DNA of 64,000 nt from Rhizobium sp. 18065 (GCF_902706095.1 NZ_CACSJP010000012.1:62001-126000); one strand, 5' to 3'; shown: positions 44,501-54,920, counted from the stretch's first letter. A program made the numbers and translations. The notes: generated from the letters alone by a model not told the origin.

Positions 44501-45156
44501 CGATTGGCGACGATATCGCTGATGAGCGTTTCCAGCCCACTTTCATCCGCTATGCTGAGTACCTGGGAGAAGGCTTCCGCCAGGTCCGCGTTGTTTTCGG
44601 TCGATGTCGCTGTCAGCAGCGAGCGGCGGGCCTCGGCGAGAACCGCAATGGCGGCCCGATCATCGAGAACGCTGAAATGGCCAGCGACATTGGCCTCCAG
44701 CGGAAACTGGTGCAGCAGCGCCTCGCAGAAGGCGTGGATTGTCTGGATTTTCAACCCGCCCGGCGTCTCGAGCGCCTTGGCAAAGAGTTGGCGTGCGGTC
44801 GCAAGCGTCGTGCGGTCCGGTACGCGCTGCTCGATGGCCGTCACGCGCTTGGCCAGTTCGGCGTCATCCAGTGTTGCCCATTCGGCCAGTCGGTCGAAAA
44901 CACGGTTGGACATTTCCGAAGCAGCCGCCTTTGTATAGGTGAGGCAAAGGATGGAGGAGGGGCGGGCCCCTGCCAGCAGAAGGCGAATGACGCGCTGGGT
45001 CAGCACATGCGTCTTGCCGGAGCCGGCATTGGCCGACACCCAGGCGGACTGGCCGGGATGCGAGGCGCGCGACTGCTCCACGGTCGTCCAGTCGATCCAC
45101 GCACCAGGATCATCGCCGGTCGGCAGGTCTGAGGGCAGGGAAGGATTGTCACTCAT
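41593..45156 (-). CDS. addA: Double-strand break repair helicase-nuclease AddA
   Basis: AddA is about 1187 residues from the ATG at 45156, which overlaps the end of addB by eight bases. It is a UvrD-like helicase with the Walker [15 protein letters not shown], the Walker B region [14 protein letters not shown] and motif VI near [12 protein letters not shown]-terminal RecB-type nuclease has [12 protein letters not shown]. With AddB it resects double-strand ends for RecA loading, replacing RecBCD. A longer start at 45216 is less likely. Confidence 0.96.
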   Translation of the reverse strand: MSDNPSLPSDLPTGDDPGAWIDWTTVEQSRASHPGQSAWVSANAGSGKTHVLTQRVIRLLLAGARPSSILCLTYTKAAASEMSNRVFDRLAEWATLDDAELAKRVTAIEQRVPDRTTLATARQLFAKALETPGGLKIQTIHAFCEALLHQFPLEANVAGHFSVLDDRAAIAVLAEARRSLLTATSTENNADLAEAFSQVLSIADESGLETLISDIVANRHAIRQFRRESARHGSIDATLRLRFGISPDESETSRAEAYWPLAGLSGPVFAHYVRLALEKGGEKVRSVAETLERVLVERDPLERAKLLDGAFLTQAEAPKADSSLIAAAMTKQAPELRDAVIAAREHVVSTRDRLRIFRMYEATKAALTLAVRLDEDYEELKKRRSQLDFEDLIARSAELLMRADVGAWVHYKLDQGIDHILVDEAQDTSPVQWSVIRSLREDFFSGASARPGVRTFFAVGDEKQSIYSFQGARPEQFSVEAKQTQQAVNNGGQTFNTIRLPLSFRSTSAILSAVDQVFSVRENFRGLSAFGDAVVHMSSRSGHPGEVDLWEMIAAEKLDKNEDWTAPFDATPESAPSAILARRIAHTISEMVGKQTIIEKGVERLIQPGDILVLVRKRDSFVNALTRSLKRPYSIPVAGADRLKLTNHIAVQDMLALGRFLLLPADDLSLAAILKSPLFNHLEDQLLVLAAERPEKQSLWARLQDLAAQDGSPWAASLKKLQLFLDLSRTHSVHDFYARVLGMHGGRRVYLGRLGTEVSDILDEFLTFALSFETAGLPGLQSFISTLEMEAPEVKREQDKERNEVRIMTVHASKGLEAPVVFLVDGGSKAFNANHLAKLRLLELHTEQPAVPIWVPTKALGNSLTEADSQIRRSQTEEEYRRLLYVAMTRAADRLIICGYRGVQDPGDIWHRMIADALAGDEIHCSPAEFKGADGEWSGLKWRLPLSQKVFPLSDEAAVDDVELHLPVALSRPLPPPVSLPRPLSPSGAGSIVLDDTDDMLTASALFTEEKKAELSLQRGRLVHRMLQTLPAIAASDRVQAAQRYAARAARFWPRPERDSLVDTVMSVLDAPGLAPLFSSASQPEVSVMGTLMLKGEPRAVSGRIDRMAVLDDRVLLVDYKTNRNPPHHVRDVPLSHRAQLAIYREILKPLYPLKPIECLLIYTETGTVLDLPEDVMRASLADLETS

Positions 45157-48100
45157 CGGAACTCGCCTCCTCGCTGTCGGCGGTCGACCATTCTGCCACA
45201 CGCGCCAGATGATCATACTCGCCGCCGTATTTGGTCTGCTCGGCCGGGATCAGCCGCGAGACAAAGCCACGGTCGCCCGATTGCAGCGCCTGGATGAATT
45301 TCCCCAGCTCATCGACCGCCTGGACGGCCAGTTCCGCTGCCGATTTGCGATTGTCACCTCGGCCCGAAAGTTCGTTGTTGACGTGGTCTGCACCGAACCG
45401 GTCTCCTGGTCTCAACCGTACATAGATCAGGTTTTCCGGCTTCAGTTGTCCGGCAGGACCAAAAGCGCCCTCCATCAACGCTGCGGCCTCCAGCGCCAGC
45501 TGCGGATCGAGCAGGCTTCGCGCCTGGGCAGCGCTCGGATTGAGACCGGTCTTGTAGTCGATGATATCGGCATGGCCGCCGCCCTTGATGTCGATCCGGT
45601 CGGCGATCCCCCGAATGGTGATATCAATCGGTTTCAACACGACATTGCCGCGCACCTCGGTCAGCGTCTTGCGAATCTCCGGTCTTCGTTCTCTCTCCCA
45701 TTTGAGAAACGACTGTGCCACGCCATAGAAACGCTGGCGCCAGACGATATCGATATGCAGTGGCAGGTCTTCCTTGAGGAATTCCTCGTCGGTAATCCGG
45801 TAGAGGATGTCGAGGGCATCCCTGCGTGCCGGATCATGTCCCTCCCTGATGAAGCGATCGACGATGCCGTGATAGAGCGTGCCACGTTCTGCTGCACCGG
45901 GATCCTCATTGAACGGATCGACGGCATCAAGTCGCAGAATGCGTTTGGCATAGATCGCGTAGGGATCCCGCCGGAAGCGTCCGACCTCGCTGAAGGTGAA
46001 AGAACGTGGTTGCAGCTCTGCCTTCGGTCTGGGTGCCGGTCTCTGTGCCGGCGCCTGGTTGTCGCCATTGTCCAGCAGTTCGACATAGCGGCGATAGAGA
46101 TCGCCGCGCTGTTTGAGATCCTTCTCAAAGGCAGATCCACCCAGCGCCAGAAGCCGCTGCAGCCAGCGCGAGGCAACGGTCGGTGCCGATCCCTGGCGCA
46201 GCGAACGCGAAAAGATCAGCCGGCGGGTCCCGCAGGCCATTTCGAAATCATGTGCAACCTGACCAATCTGCCGCTCTGGCGGCTCTAGTCCGATTTCCGC
46301 TTTCATCACGCGCGACAGGAAAGGATTGTTGGTGGTTTGTCCCGGCCAGCTACCCTCGTTCATCCCGCCGATCACCATCATGTCGACAGTCTGCAGCCGC
46401 GCTTCGAGCGTACCGAAGATGAAAACCCGAGGATGGCGCATCGCCTTTGGCTTCACGGCCTGTCCGGCCATCAAGGCTGCGACAATGTCGATCCATTGCG
46501 AGCCGTCGGCCTCGATCCGCCCTTCGGTTGCGATGACCTGGGTCAGCAGTTCGGCAAGCGTATCGCCGGCCTCTTCGCCCCAGATCCCGGCCAGATCTCC
46601 GCGTTCATCGACACAAACGGCCTCGATCACCCGACCTGTGCGTTCTGCCCAGTCCCCCAGCGCCAGTCTGTTCGACAGGACGCGACCATCGGCGTTGCGC
46701 ACCAGGACGCCCACCAATGGTTCCACCGCAGCCGTCACCCGTCGCGCCAGTTCCCGCGCAAGCATGATGGCCTCGTCGGAGAGTGACTGACGCCATTGCG
46801 GTGCGTGTCGGTCGACAAGATGGGCCGCCAGACCTTGCTCGAACAGTGGCTCCATCTCCGCCAGATCCAGCGATTTGATGCCGCCGCGCAATGCGATCGT
46901 TTCAAGCGCGTCGGCAGCCGTGCGCGCGGTCTCCGCATCGAAGCCGAACCGCGCCAGCGGGTGCTTGAGCAGGGAGACGATCGCCACCGGGTCGCCCGGC
47001 CGCAGGCAGGCTTCGACCAGTACCTGCGTGAGCATGGCCTGCTGCGTGCCGGTCAGCGGTGTACCGGCCGAATCGTCGGCCTGGATACCGAAGCGGGCAA
47101 GTTCTGCCATCACCCGGCGTGCCAATGCGCGATCCGGCGTGATCAGCGCTACGCGGCTTTCACTGTCGGCCCCGGGCTGTTCCAGACCCAGCCGAAGCGC
47201 GATCGCGATGGCGGTGGCCTCCTCGCGCTCGTTGGCTGCTTCGATCAGTGCGACATCACCAAATGCAACTCCGAACCGGTCCGTGGCAAATCCGTCGCGC
47301 CAGGCCTTCCAGCCATCAGTTGCCTCGGCAGGAGCCATGGCACGCGAGAGGATTTCCGCGCGATCACCCAACGCAGCGTCCGCTGCCGCAAGACGCTGCA
47401 CCTCATCTCGGCTTATACCGATCCGGTTCAGCAGATGGGCAAGTCCGTATTGCGAATGACCGCGCACCGCGGGATTTGGTAGTACATCAAGAGCCGAACG
47501 ATCGTCGAGCTTGGCCCAGTGCGCGTCCGGCATGCTCGTGTCAAGCCCGGGCAGGACCACGACGCCCTGATCGAGTCCAGCGATTGCGGCGATCAGCTCG
47601 GCCGCTGCGGGAATAGAACCAGTCGAGCCGGCGACAATGATCGGTCCTTCAGATCCCTGACGGCGGATGCGGTCCGCTTCCGCGCGCAGGACCGCATCCC
47701 GGTGGCGGGCCGGCGAGGAGCGCATCAGCTCTTCCAGACGTGCCGGCCAGAAAGCCGTGGCGATTTTCAGGAATTCCAGCGTGAGTTGCCACCAGGAGGC
47801 GAAGTTCTCCGCCTTCAGGTTGGACAGGTTTTTCCAGTCGCTGCCTTCGGTCTCTGCCGCTTCGATCAGTTCGGTCAATGCCCGCGCCAGCCAGACCGCA
47901 TCGGCCGGGCTTGCCGGAGCGACAAGCGGCGTATCGGCATGAATGGACCGCACGATCTCCGGCAACTGGTTTCGCCAGGCGAGGATCAGCCGGGCGAGCT
48001 CGAGCAGCATCACTGTTCCGCTGACCGGAGGCGCCAGATCGAGAGCCGTTGGCGCATCAGTTTCGAAGAACCCGCTGTCGTCCTCGGTCTCACCCAGGGT

Positions 48101-48340
48101 CCTGATCTGCGGCAGGATCGCCGAGCGGCCACCGAGCAGATCGACGAATTCCGACCGCAGGACGCGTGCTGCACGTCGGGTCGGAACTAGGATAGTTACC
48201 CTGGACAGAGACAGCGGATCGGCCGGATCATAGCGATAGCTTTCGACAAGATCGCCTTCGACCAGGGCACGTGTCAGCATTCGCAGAAAAGGCAGACCCG
48301 GCGGAATGGTGAAGACCCGTGGCGTGTGACCGCTTGCCAT
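45149..48340 (-). CDS. addB: Double-strand break repair protein AddB (alphaproteobacterial type)
   Basis: The 1063-residue partner of AddA has a degenerate helicase fold without a clear Walker A and a C-terminal RecB-like nuclease with DIIDYKTGLNP. In Bacillus AddB the nuclease is braced by an iron-sulfur cluster bound by four cysteines. Here the region holding the first of these reads FRRDPYAIYAKRIL, and the last 350 residues hold almost no cysteine, so no such cluster can form. It lies between murU and addA. Confidence 0.93.
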   Translation of the reverse strand: MASGHTPRVFTIPPGLPFLRMLTRALVEGDLVESYRYDPADPLSLSRVTILVPTRRAARVLRSEFVDLLGGRSAILPQIRTLGETEDDSGFFETDAPTALDLAPPVSGTVMLLELARLILAWRNQLPEIVRSIHADTPLVAPASPADAVWLARALTELIEAAETEGSDWKNLSNLKAENFASWWQLTLEFLKIATAFWPARLEELMRSSPARHRDAVLRAEADRIRRQGSEGPIIVAGSTGSIPAAAELIAAIAGLDQGVVVLPGLDTSMPDAHWAKLDDRSALDVLPNPAVRGHSQYGLAHLLNRIGISRDEVQRLAAADAALGDRAEILSRAMAPAEATDGWKAWRDGFATDRFGVAFGDVALIEAANEREEATAIAIALRLGLEQPGADSESRVALITPDRALARRVMAELARFGIQADDSAGTPLTGTQQAMLTQVLVEACLRPGDPVAIVSLLKHPLARFGFDAETARTAADALETIALRGGIKSLDLAEMEPLFEQGLAAHLVDRHAPQWRQSLSDEAIMLARELARRVTAAVEPLVGVLVRNADGRVLSNRLALGDWAERTGRVIEAVCVDERGDLAGIWGEEAGDTLAELLTQVIATEGRIEADGSQWIDIVAALMAGQAVKPKAMRHPRVFIFGTLEARLQTVDMMVIGGMNEGSWPGQTTNNPFLSRVMKAEIGLEPPERQIGQVAHDFEMACGTRRLIFSRSLRQGSAPTVASRWLQRLLALGGSAFEKDLKQRGDLYRRYVELLDNGDNQAPAQRPAPRPKAELQPRSFTFSEVGRFRRDPYAIYAKRILRLDAVDPFNEDPGAAERGTLYHGIVDRFIREGHDPARRDALDILYRITDEEFLKEDLPLHIDIVWRQRFYGVAQSFLKWERERRPEIRKTLTEVRGNVVLKPIDITIRGIADRIDIKGGGHADIIDYKTGLNPSAAQARSLLDPQLALEAAALMEGAFGPAGQLKPENLIYVRLRPGDRFGADHVNNELSGRGDNRKSAAELAVQAVDELGKFIQALQSGDRGFVSRLIPAEQTKYGGEYDHLARVAEWSTADSEEASSDE

Positions 48341-48343
48341 GGT

Positions 48344-49075
48344 CTATATGCCTCGGTTGACGCGCTGGATGGTCGCTTCCGCCTCGCCGATCGCTTCAGG
48401 CGTGCCGACGGTCAGCCATTCGCCGTCGAGCTTCAGGCCACGCAGGCGTCCGGCCGCAATGGCACGATCAAAGTAGATATTGAGGTTGAACGGTTCGGAA
48501 GGCGCATCGGCCAGGAAACCGGGCATCAGCACCAGTGCACCCGCATAGATGACAGGATTTACATCGCCTGCTGTGTAACGGGTCAAGCGACCATCGGCAG
48601 CTAGCGAAAAGTCGATCTTGCCATTGTGTCCGGTCGTCCGCTCCGGGTCGGCACACAACATGGCGATATCCATCGATTGCGGATCGAACATTGCCGCAAG
48701 CTGCCGCAAGTTGGACGGTTCATCCTCTGGTTCGCCGATCCAGAAGAGATCGGCATTCATCACGAAAGCGGGTGACGGATTGAGCCGCTTCAATCCCTTG
48801 GCCAAGCCGCCGCCGGAATCCATCAACCGGTCCCGCTCATCGGAAATCTTGATCTCGAGGCGGTGGCAAGCGCCGAGATGTGCTTCCATCTGATCCGCGT
48901 GGTGATGCACGTTGACCGCCACCGTTTCGACGCCAGCCTCCGCAAGCGCCTCCAGGGCGTAATCGATCATCGGTTTGCCACTGATTTTCACCAGCGGCTT
49001 CGGGGTCGTCTCGGTGATCGGCCGCATCCGCGTGCCGAGACCGGCCGCGAGCACCATGGCTTGGGTGATTTTCAT
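48344..49075 (-). CDS. murU: Nucleotidyltransferase, probable N-acetylmuramate-1-phosphate uridylyltransferase MurU
   Basis: The 243-residue protein has the sugar-nucleotide signature MVLAAGLGTRMRPIT and TPKPLVKISGKPMI. The family includes mannose-1-phosphate guanylyltransferases, but this gene lies five bases after an AmgK-like kinase domain. That is the AmgK-MurU pair that rebuilds UDP-MurNAc from recycled cell-wall sugars. The substrate is inferred from this pairing. Confidence 0.85.
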   Translation of the reverse strand: MKITQAMVLAAGLGTRMRPITETTPKPLVKISGKPMIDYALEALAEAGVETVAVNVHHHADQMEAHLGACHRLEIKISDERDRLMDSGGGLAKGLKRLNPSPAFVMNADLFWIGEPEDEPSNLRQLAAMFDPQSMDIAMLCADPERTTGHNGKIDFSLAADGRLTRYTAGDVNPVIYAGALVLMPGFLADAPSEPFNLNIYFDRAIAAGRLRGLKLDGEWLTVGTPEAIGEAEATIQRVNRGI

Positions 49076-49080
49076 TGTGA

Positions 49081-50610
49081 CTACGCCGCTGATTCGGGAA
49101 GTTCGATTCCAGCTTCAATACACCAGTCGCGCAAGGGGGCGAGTGCCGGATGTTCGAAAGCGACCGACAGATGCCGGAGCGTGCGTGGCATATGCTTCAT
49201 ATAGCCGTCTTTGCCGTCGCGCGCTTTCAAACGTACCCACAGACCACACAGCTTGCAGGCGCGTTGAGCGGCCATGATAGCCCAGCTTTTCTGGAACAAA
49301 GTTTCATCGAACGAGGGCGACACACGCCGGATCGCGAGATAGTCGGCCATCAACTGGTCGGCCAGCGGGCGTTCGACAGTCACCCGTGCATCCTGGACGA
49401 TTGACGCGAGATCATAGGCCGATGGTCCGATCATCGCATCCTGGAAATCGATGATGCCGATCCGGTCGTGACCGGTTTTGTCGCCTCGCCAGATAATGTT
49501 CGGCGAATGGAAATCGCGCAGCACCAGCGAGGTTTCCGCATCGGCAAGCTGATCGATCAGATCATCCCAGATGCCGAGATAGGACCGACGCGCGTCGTCA
49601 CTGACTGCGAGACCACCGCGTTTCCACGGCAGATGCCAGTCGATCAGCAACTCGACTTCCATCTTCATTGCGGTGCGGTCGAAATCCGGGATCTGATGGG
49701 TTCGACCGTCGGCAAGCGCAATGTCCCGTTCGAAAGATGTGCCATGGATGGCAGCAAGGCAGGCAACGCTGGCGCAGTAGCGGTCCGCGATCGGCCGGCC
49801 GGCCTCATCGAGAATACCCTGGCTGCCGAGGTCCTCAAGCAACAGGATGCCTGCTTCGCAATCGCTGGCCAGGATGGCCGGTGCCGAAAATCCGCGTTCC
49901 CGCAGGGCCAGATCGATCGCCACGAAAGGATAGACATCCTCTGCGATATGAGCGATTTGCGAATAGCGCTTGCCGTCGCGAATGACAGGCCCGTTGGGTC
50001 GTTTTGGCGCATCCATCAGCACGAGCCGTGCGTACTCGCCAACCGGATAGATAAATTCATAGGCCCGCGTCGAGGCGTCGCCCATCAGATGCCGGCGCGC
50101 GGCATTGGCATAGCCGTTCTTGTCGAGAAAGTTGCGGATCTGCAAGACCCGCCGGATCCTGGCAAGCTTAGCCTCCGGTCCGGATATCGTCAGGCGACGA
50201 CCGCCATCGGGCGTAAAGGCAAAGTGGATATCGATCCTCGATTTCGGCAGTGCCCCGCCGGCCTTGTCCGGCCACTCCACCAGACATATCCCGGTCGCAA
50301 TCGCTTCGTCGAAGCCGAGTTCGTCAAGTTCGCTGGGATCTGACAGCCGGTAGAGGTCGAAATGTGCAACCGGCAACCGAAGCTCGTAGCTCTGCACCAG
50401 CGTGAAGGTCGGGCTTGGCACTTCCAGTTCGGGATCATCGGCGATCGCCCGAAGCAGCGAGCGGCTGAGCGTCGATTTGCCGGCGCCCAGATCACCGTGC
50501 AGTGCCAGACAGTCGCCCGCCTGCACCGCCAGTGCCAGATCCTCGCCCAGCCGCATGGTCGCCGCTTCGTCCGGCAGGTCCAGCATGATCGAGGGCAGGC
50601 TGTCGCTCAT
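49081..50610 (-). CDS. Fusion of TsaE (tRNA t6A ATPase) and AmgK-like sugar kinase
   Basis: This 509-residue protein joins two usually separate enzymes. Residues 1-150 are TsaE, with the P-loop LHGDLGAGKSTLSR and the SPTFTLVQSYE motif; TsaE is needed to make t6A37 in tRNA. Residues about 165-500 form an aminoglycoside-phosphotransferase-like kinase with LLLEDLGSQG, the catalytic LVLRDFHSPNII and GIIDFQDAMIGPSAYDLAS. That half resembles AmgK, the MurNAc/GlcNAc kinase. The ATG at 50610 overlaps the divL stop, and murU follows. One open frame crosses the junction, so no frameshift is needed. Confidence 0.92.
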   Translation of the reverse strand: MSDSLPSIMLDLPDEAATMRLGEDLALAVQAGDCLALHGDLGAGKSTLSRSLLRAIADDPELEVPSPTFTLVQSYELRLPVAHFDLYRLSDPSELDELGFDEAIATGICLVEWPDKAGGALPKSRIDIHFAFTPDGGRRLTISGPEAKLARIRRVLQIRNFLDKNGYANAARRHLMGDASTRAYEFIYPVGEYARLVLMDAPKRPNGPVIRDGKRYSQIAHIAEDVYPFVAIDLALRERGFSAPAILASDCEAGILLLEDLGSQGILDEAGRPIADRYCASVACLAAIHGTSFERDIALADGRTHQIPDFDRTAMKMEVELLIDWHLPWKRGGLAVSDDARRSYLGIWDDLIDQLADAETSLVLRDFHSPNIIWRGDKTGHDRIGIIDFQDAMIGPSAYDLASIVQDARVTVERPLADQLMADYLAIRRVSPSFDETLFQKSWAIMAAQRACKLCGLWVRLKARDGKDGYMKHMPRTLRHLSVAFEHPALAPLRDWCIEAGIELPESAA

Positions 50611-53153
50611 TCTGCGGCGGCGATGGCTTGCGGCACGCTGGCGGATGGGATGCGGCAATGCACGGTCGTGCCAAGGCCGGGAGCGCTGTCGATCGAAACC
50701 TTGCCGCTGTGCAGATTGACAAAGCTCTGTACGATCGAAAGGCCGAGACCAGGTCCGCTGCGCTTTCCACTCTTGCCATGTGTGGAGAACCGATCGAAGA
50801 CGGTGGAAAGCATTTCTTCGCTCATGCCGCAGCCCTTGTCGGTCACCGAGAAGACGAAATCGGTGTCTTCGCGCCAGCATTTCATCGCGACAACAGAGCC
50901 TTCGGGCGCAAAATTCACGGCGTTTGTCAGCAGTTTGATCAGGATCTGCTTGAGACGCTGCCGATCCGCGATCACATAGCCGAGCTGGCTGGCCGCGGCG
51001 ATCTCCAATGTCACACCGCCTTCCTGCAGGCGATCGGTCATCTGCATTGATACATCGTCGAGCAGATCGCTCAGATCAATCTCGGAATAGTCGAGCTGCA
51101 TGATACCGGCATCGACGGTCGCCAGGTCTAGAATATCATTGACGATGGTCAGGAGGACCGAGGACGAGGTTGATATATGATCGACATATTCAGCCTGTCG
51201 CTCGTTGAGCGGGCCGATCGTCGGTGTCTTGAGCAGGTCGGTAAAGCCGATGATATTGGTCAGCGGCGAACGCAGCTCGTAGGAAACGTGCTGGACGAAA
51301 TCGTTCTTCAACTCGTCTGCCTTGCGCAGCGCTTCGTTCTTTTCCTTCAGTGCCCGCTCGGCACGAACGCTGTCGGTCATGTTGACGAAGGTCAGCATGG
51401 TCTGGGCGTTTGGCAGCGGCGTGACGGCATAGTCCAGCACAAGTCCGGAATAGAGCTCCAATGTGCCCTGGCTCGACGGCCGCTCGTCTTCGAAGCTGGT
51501 GATGATCTTGCCAAAGGCCTTCCAGCCGTCGGCGCGATCGTAGGATGGCGCACAGGTCGCTTCGATCGTGCGGATATGCGTGCCGACAGCGGTCTCGGCG
51601 TCGGTGACAGCCCAGAGCGCGCGGAATGCCGGGTTGGACAGCTGTATACGGCCATCCGGACCGAACACGGCAACACCTTCGGAGAGGTGATCGATGGTTT
51701 CGCCCTGAACCTGAAGCAGGGTGTTGTAACGCGTCTCGAGGTCGACCTGTTCGGTCAGGTTCTCGAACACCCAGGTCGCGCCGCCTTGCGGATGCGCAGA
51801 TGCGATAACCCGCAGTGTCTGGCCATTCGGCAGATGCCAGAGATCGGTTTGTGTCTCGAGCGATCGATAGACGGAAAGGGTATTTTCCTTCCACGCCTTC
51901 CAGCTCAGCTGCTCCGGCAATTTGTTTGCCGAGCGCAACCGGTCGAGAATTTCGGCGTTGTCGGGTTTGGATTCCAGGAACTTCGGTTCCAGTGCCCAGA
52001 GGGCGACAAAGGCCTGGTTGTAAAACTGCAACCGACGCTCGCCGTCGAAGATCGCGACAGGTGTGCCGAGATGATCGAGTGTTTCCGCGTGGCTTTTCAG
52101 CGTGCGGGCCAGTTCCTCGCGCAAGGCTTCGGTCCCGGAGACATCGATTGCCATGCCGCATGAACCGCCAGGCCCGCGGATATCGACAACATCGAAGAAA
52201 GTCCGCGCACCGCGCACGGCCGTCGAGACGGTGTCGTGGAACGGCGATTCAGGCGTCGTGCTTGCCTTGATTTTCTCGCGTGTCAGGCTGCTCAGGACTT
52301 CGCGTCCTTCCTGGATTGCCTGCTCGGGAGAGCCGGCTTCGACCGCTTCGCAATAGGCCTGGTTGACCCAGGTCAGCCGGCCGTCGCCGTCGCGCTGCCA
52401 GACCGGTTGCTCGATCGAGTCGAGCAGGGATTCGAAGGTCGCGATGGAACTGCGCAGACGATTGCGTTCGATCTTCAGCTCGGCCAGTTCTGCGCGCAGG
52501 TTGTTGAGTGCAACAAAGTGGGCAAAGGCCCGGCCACCCGACAGGCGACCCTGAACCTCGATGACTTCGCCCCGCTGTGTCTCGATCACCAGGTCGAAGG
52601 TTTTTGCATGCGAGCGCAGCGCTTCGATCGCTTTTTCAAGTTCGCTCGCCGAACTTGGCTTCAGCCAGCGTCCCAGAGCCAGAAATTCGTTGTCCGATTG
52701 TGGAGCACCAGTATCGGCCGGCAGCTGACCGAGAAATTCTGCCTTGCCGTTTTGCCCGTCCCACATCACGATCCGCCGGCTATTGTCGGCGATGACAGCA
52801 TGATAGCCGGAAATCTTCTGCTGGTTGTCCGACAGTGTCGAGCGAATGTCCCGGTTCTCGAATTCAAGGCGATTGCGTTGGCGGATCAGCAAGATCGATG
52901 AAAACACAGCAGCCGACACCACACCGATGACAAGTGCGTAACCAGCCATATCGACGCTGGTAAGCAGCTGTGTTCCGGCTTCATCACTGGTCTGGGCGTG
53001 CGCAAGCGCCGGCAGGAGCAGACCGGCCAGAGCCGAACCGTTTGCCAGCACCCGGCGCCACGAAACCACTGCATGCTTGCGCGCGGTCGAGCGAAGGGCT
53101 TGCCCCTGTTGATGTGTCGTTTGCCGCCAGAGGCCAGATTTAGACGCCGTCAT
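50607..53153 (-). CDS. divL: DivL-type tyrosine (non-histidine) sensor kinase
   Basis: The 848-residue protein has an N-terminal signal-like segment (LAGLLLPALAHAQ), a membrane helix (about residues 68-88), several PAS domains, a dimerisation domain and a GHKL ATPase (TNAVNFAPEG, DKGCGMS, GPGLGLSIV). The H-box reads FVQHVSYELRSPL: Tyr625 (codon TAC at 51281-51279) replaces the phospho-accepting histidine. This substitution defines DivL, which binds DivK and steers CckA and thus CtrA in Caulobacter and Sinorhizobium. The ATG at 53153 follows GGGAGAC. Confidence 0.9.
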   Translation of the reverse strand: MTASKSGLWRQTTHQQGQALRSTARKHAVVSWRRVLANGSALAGLLLPALAHAQTSDEAGTQLLTSVDMAGYALVIGVVSAAVFSSILLIRQRNRLEFENRDIRSTLSDNQQKISGYHAVIADNSRRIVMWDGQNGKAEFLGQLPADTGAPQSDNEFLALGRWLKPSSASELEKAIEALRSHAKTFDLVIETQRGEVIEVQGRLSGGRAFAHFVALNNLRAELAELKIERNRLRSSIATFESLLDSIEQPVWQRDGDGRLTWVNQAYCEAVEAGSPEQAIQEGREVLSSLTREKIKASTTPESPFHDTVSTAVRGARTFFDVVDIRGPGGSCGMAIDVSGTEALREELARTLKSHAETLDHLGTPVAIFDGERRLQFYNQAFVALWALEPKFLESKPDNAEILDRLRSANKLPEQLSWKAWKENTLSVYRSLETQTDLWHLPNGQTLRVIASAHPQGGATWVFENLTEQVDLETRYNTLLQVQGETIDHLSEGVAVFGPDGRIQLSNPAFRALWAVTDAETAVGTHIRTIEATCAPSYDRADGWKAFGKIITSFEDERPSSQGTLELYSGLVLDYAVTPLPNAQTMLTFVNMTDSVRAERALKEKNEALRKADELKNDFVQHVSYELRSPLTNIIGFTDLLKTPTIGPLNERQAEYVDHISTSSSVLLTIVNDILDLATVDAGIMQLDYSEIDLSDLLDDVSMQMTDRLQEGGVTLEIAAASQLGYVIADRQRLKQILIKLLTNAVNFAPEGSVVAMKCWREDTDFVFSVTDKGCGMSEEMLSTVFDRFSTHGKSGKRSGPGLGLSIVQSFVNLHSGKVSIDSAPGLGTTVHCRIPSASVPQAIAAAE

Positions 53154-53331
53154 AGCCGTCTCCCGCGAAAGCGGGTCGCATTGATGTACCGACATGCTCG
53201 GTCTGTCTCCGTCTTATTATGTGCCGCATCGTCGACAAGACATCCGATTTCGAGTCCACGCCCATCGGGCAGTCCACGAATCAAGTTCTAAACAATACCG
53301 CCGATGGAAAGTGTCGGGAAGGCCGGCGGCC

Positions 53332-53366
53332 AAAAAAGAAGGCGCGGCATTTGTCAATGCCGCGCC
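53332..53366 (-). terminator. Intrinsic terminator of ahcY
   Basis: On the minus strand GGCGCGGCATT and AATGCCGCGCC form an 11-base stem with a four-base loop, followed by a T-rich run (the A-run at 53332-53340). It lies about 30 bases after the ahcY stop. The remaining gap to divL (53154-53331) shows no gene. Confidence 0.88.
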
Positions 53367-53395
53367 TACCACATCTGGTATTATCCAGAGATTTA

Positions 53396-54793
53396 TTAAT
53401 AGCGATAGTGTTCAGACTTGAAAGGACCCTGCTGAGTGACGCCAATATAGGCTGCCTGCTCGCCAGAAAGTTCGGTCAGCTTCACGCCAAGCTTGGCGAG
53501 ATGCAGACGGGCGACCTTTTCATCGAGGTGCTTTGGCAGAACGTAGACGTCGTTCTTGTATTCGCCGGGCTTGGTGAACAGCTCGATCTGGGCCAGCGTC
53601 TGGTTGGTGAACGAGGCCGACATCACGAAGGATGGGTGGCCGGTTGCATTTCCGAGGTTCAGCAGGCGACCTTCCGACAGGAGGATCATGCGGTTGCCCT
53701 TCGGGAACTCGATCATGTCGACTTGCGGCTTGACGTTGGTCCACTTGAGGTTCTTCAGCGCGGCAACCTGGATCTCATTGTCGAAGTGGCCGATATTGCC
53801 GACGATCGCCATGTCCTTCATCTCGCGCATATGCTCGATGCGGATGACGTCCTTGTTGCCGGTCGTGGTGATGAAGATGTCGGCCGAAGAAACAACGTCC
53901 TCCAGCGTGACGACCTCGAAGCCATCCATAGCGGCCTGCAGCGCGCAGATCGGGTCGATTTCCGTGACCTTGACGCGGGCGCCGGCGCCCTGGAGCGAGG
54001 CAGCCGAACCCTTGCCGACGTCGCCATAGCCGCAGACGACGGCAACCTTGCCGGCCATCATCACGTCGGTGCCGCGGCGGATGCCGTCAACAAGCGATTC
54101 CTTGCAGCCGTACTTGTTGTCGAACTTCGACTTGGTGACCGAGTCGTTGACGTTGATCGCCGGGAAGGGAAGGAGACCCTTCTTCGACAGTTCGTACAGG
54201 CGGTGCACGCCCGTGGTGGTTTCTTCGGTAACGCCCTTGATGGCATCGCGCTGCTTGGTGAACCAGCCAGGCGTTGCAGCCAGGCGCTTCTTGATCTGCG
54301 CGACCAGGATTTCTTCTTCTTCCGACTGCGGATTGGAGAGAACGTCCTCGCCAGCTTCGGCACGGGCGCCGAGCAGGATGTACATCGTGGCGTCGCCGCC
54401 ATCATCGAGGATCATGTTGGACAGGCCACCATCGGTCCACTGGAAGATCTTGTCGGTGTAGTCCCAGTACTCGGTCAGGGATTCGCCCTTGACGGCGAAG
54501 ACCGGAATGCCGGCAGCGGCGATCGCAGCAGCGGCATGGTCCTGGGTCGAGAAAATGTTGCACGATGCCCAGCGCACTTCGGCGCCGAGGGCGATCAGCG
54601 TTTCGATCAGAACGCCCGTCTGGATCGTCATGTGCAGCGAGCCGGTGATGCGCGCACCCTTGAGCGGCTTGCTGTCACCGAATTCGCTGCGGCAGGACAT
54701 CAGGCCCGGCATTTCGGTTTCAGCGATGTCGAGTTCCTTGCGTCCAAAATCGGCAAGACCGATATCGGCAATGACGTAATCATGTTGGCTCAT
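53396..54793 (-). CDS. ahcY: Adenosylhomocysteinase (SAH hydrolase)
   Basis: The 465-residue enzyme splits S-adenosylhomocysteine into adenosine and homocysteine, sustaining methylation. The NAD-binding fold shows [17 protein letters not shown], and the substrate region includes GCSLH-equivalent [19 protein letters not shown] (in parts: [11 protein letters not shown]). The C-terminus ends FKSEHYRY as in the family. The insert near residues 150-190 is typical of bacterial forms. It lies downstream of the HPr gene with a 160-base gap containing operator-like repeats. Confidence 0.98.
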   Translation of the reverse strand: MSQHDYVIADIGLADFGRKELDIAETEMPGLMSCRSEFGDSKPLKGARITGSLHMTIQTGVLIETLIALGAEVRWASCNIFSTQDHAAAAIAAAGIPVFAVKGESLTEYWDYTDKIFQWTDGGLSNMILDDGGDATMYILLGARAEAGEDVLSNPQSEEEEILVAQIKKRLAATPGWFTKQRDAIKGVTEETTTGVHRLYELSKKGLLPFPAINVNDSVTKSKFDNKYGCKESLVDGIRRGTDVMMAGKVAVVCGYGDVGKGSAASLQGAGARVKVTEIDPICALQAAMDGFEVVTLEDVVSSADIFITTTGNKDVIRIEHMREMKDMAIVGNIGHFDNEIQVAALKNLKWTNVKPQVDMIEFPKGNRMILLSEGRLLNLGNATGHPSFVMSASFTNQTLAQIELFTKPGEYKNDVYVLPKHLDEKVARLHLAKLGVKLTELSGEQAAYIGVTQQGPFKSEHYRY

Positions 54794-54920
54794 GGTGTTC
54801 TCCGGCTAAATTTGGCCCGGCTCCCGCATTCACTGACAGGACCGATGCGAATGTGCCGCCCGCAACAACCGTTGCAGGCCATGCCGCTTCTGTAACAGGG
54901 ATCGGGAGTGTTGGCAATCT

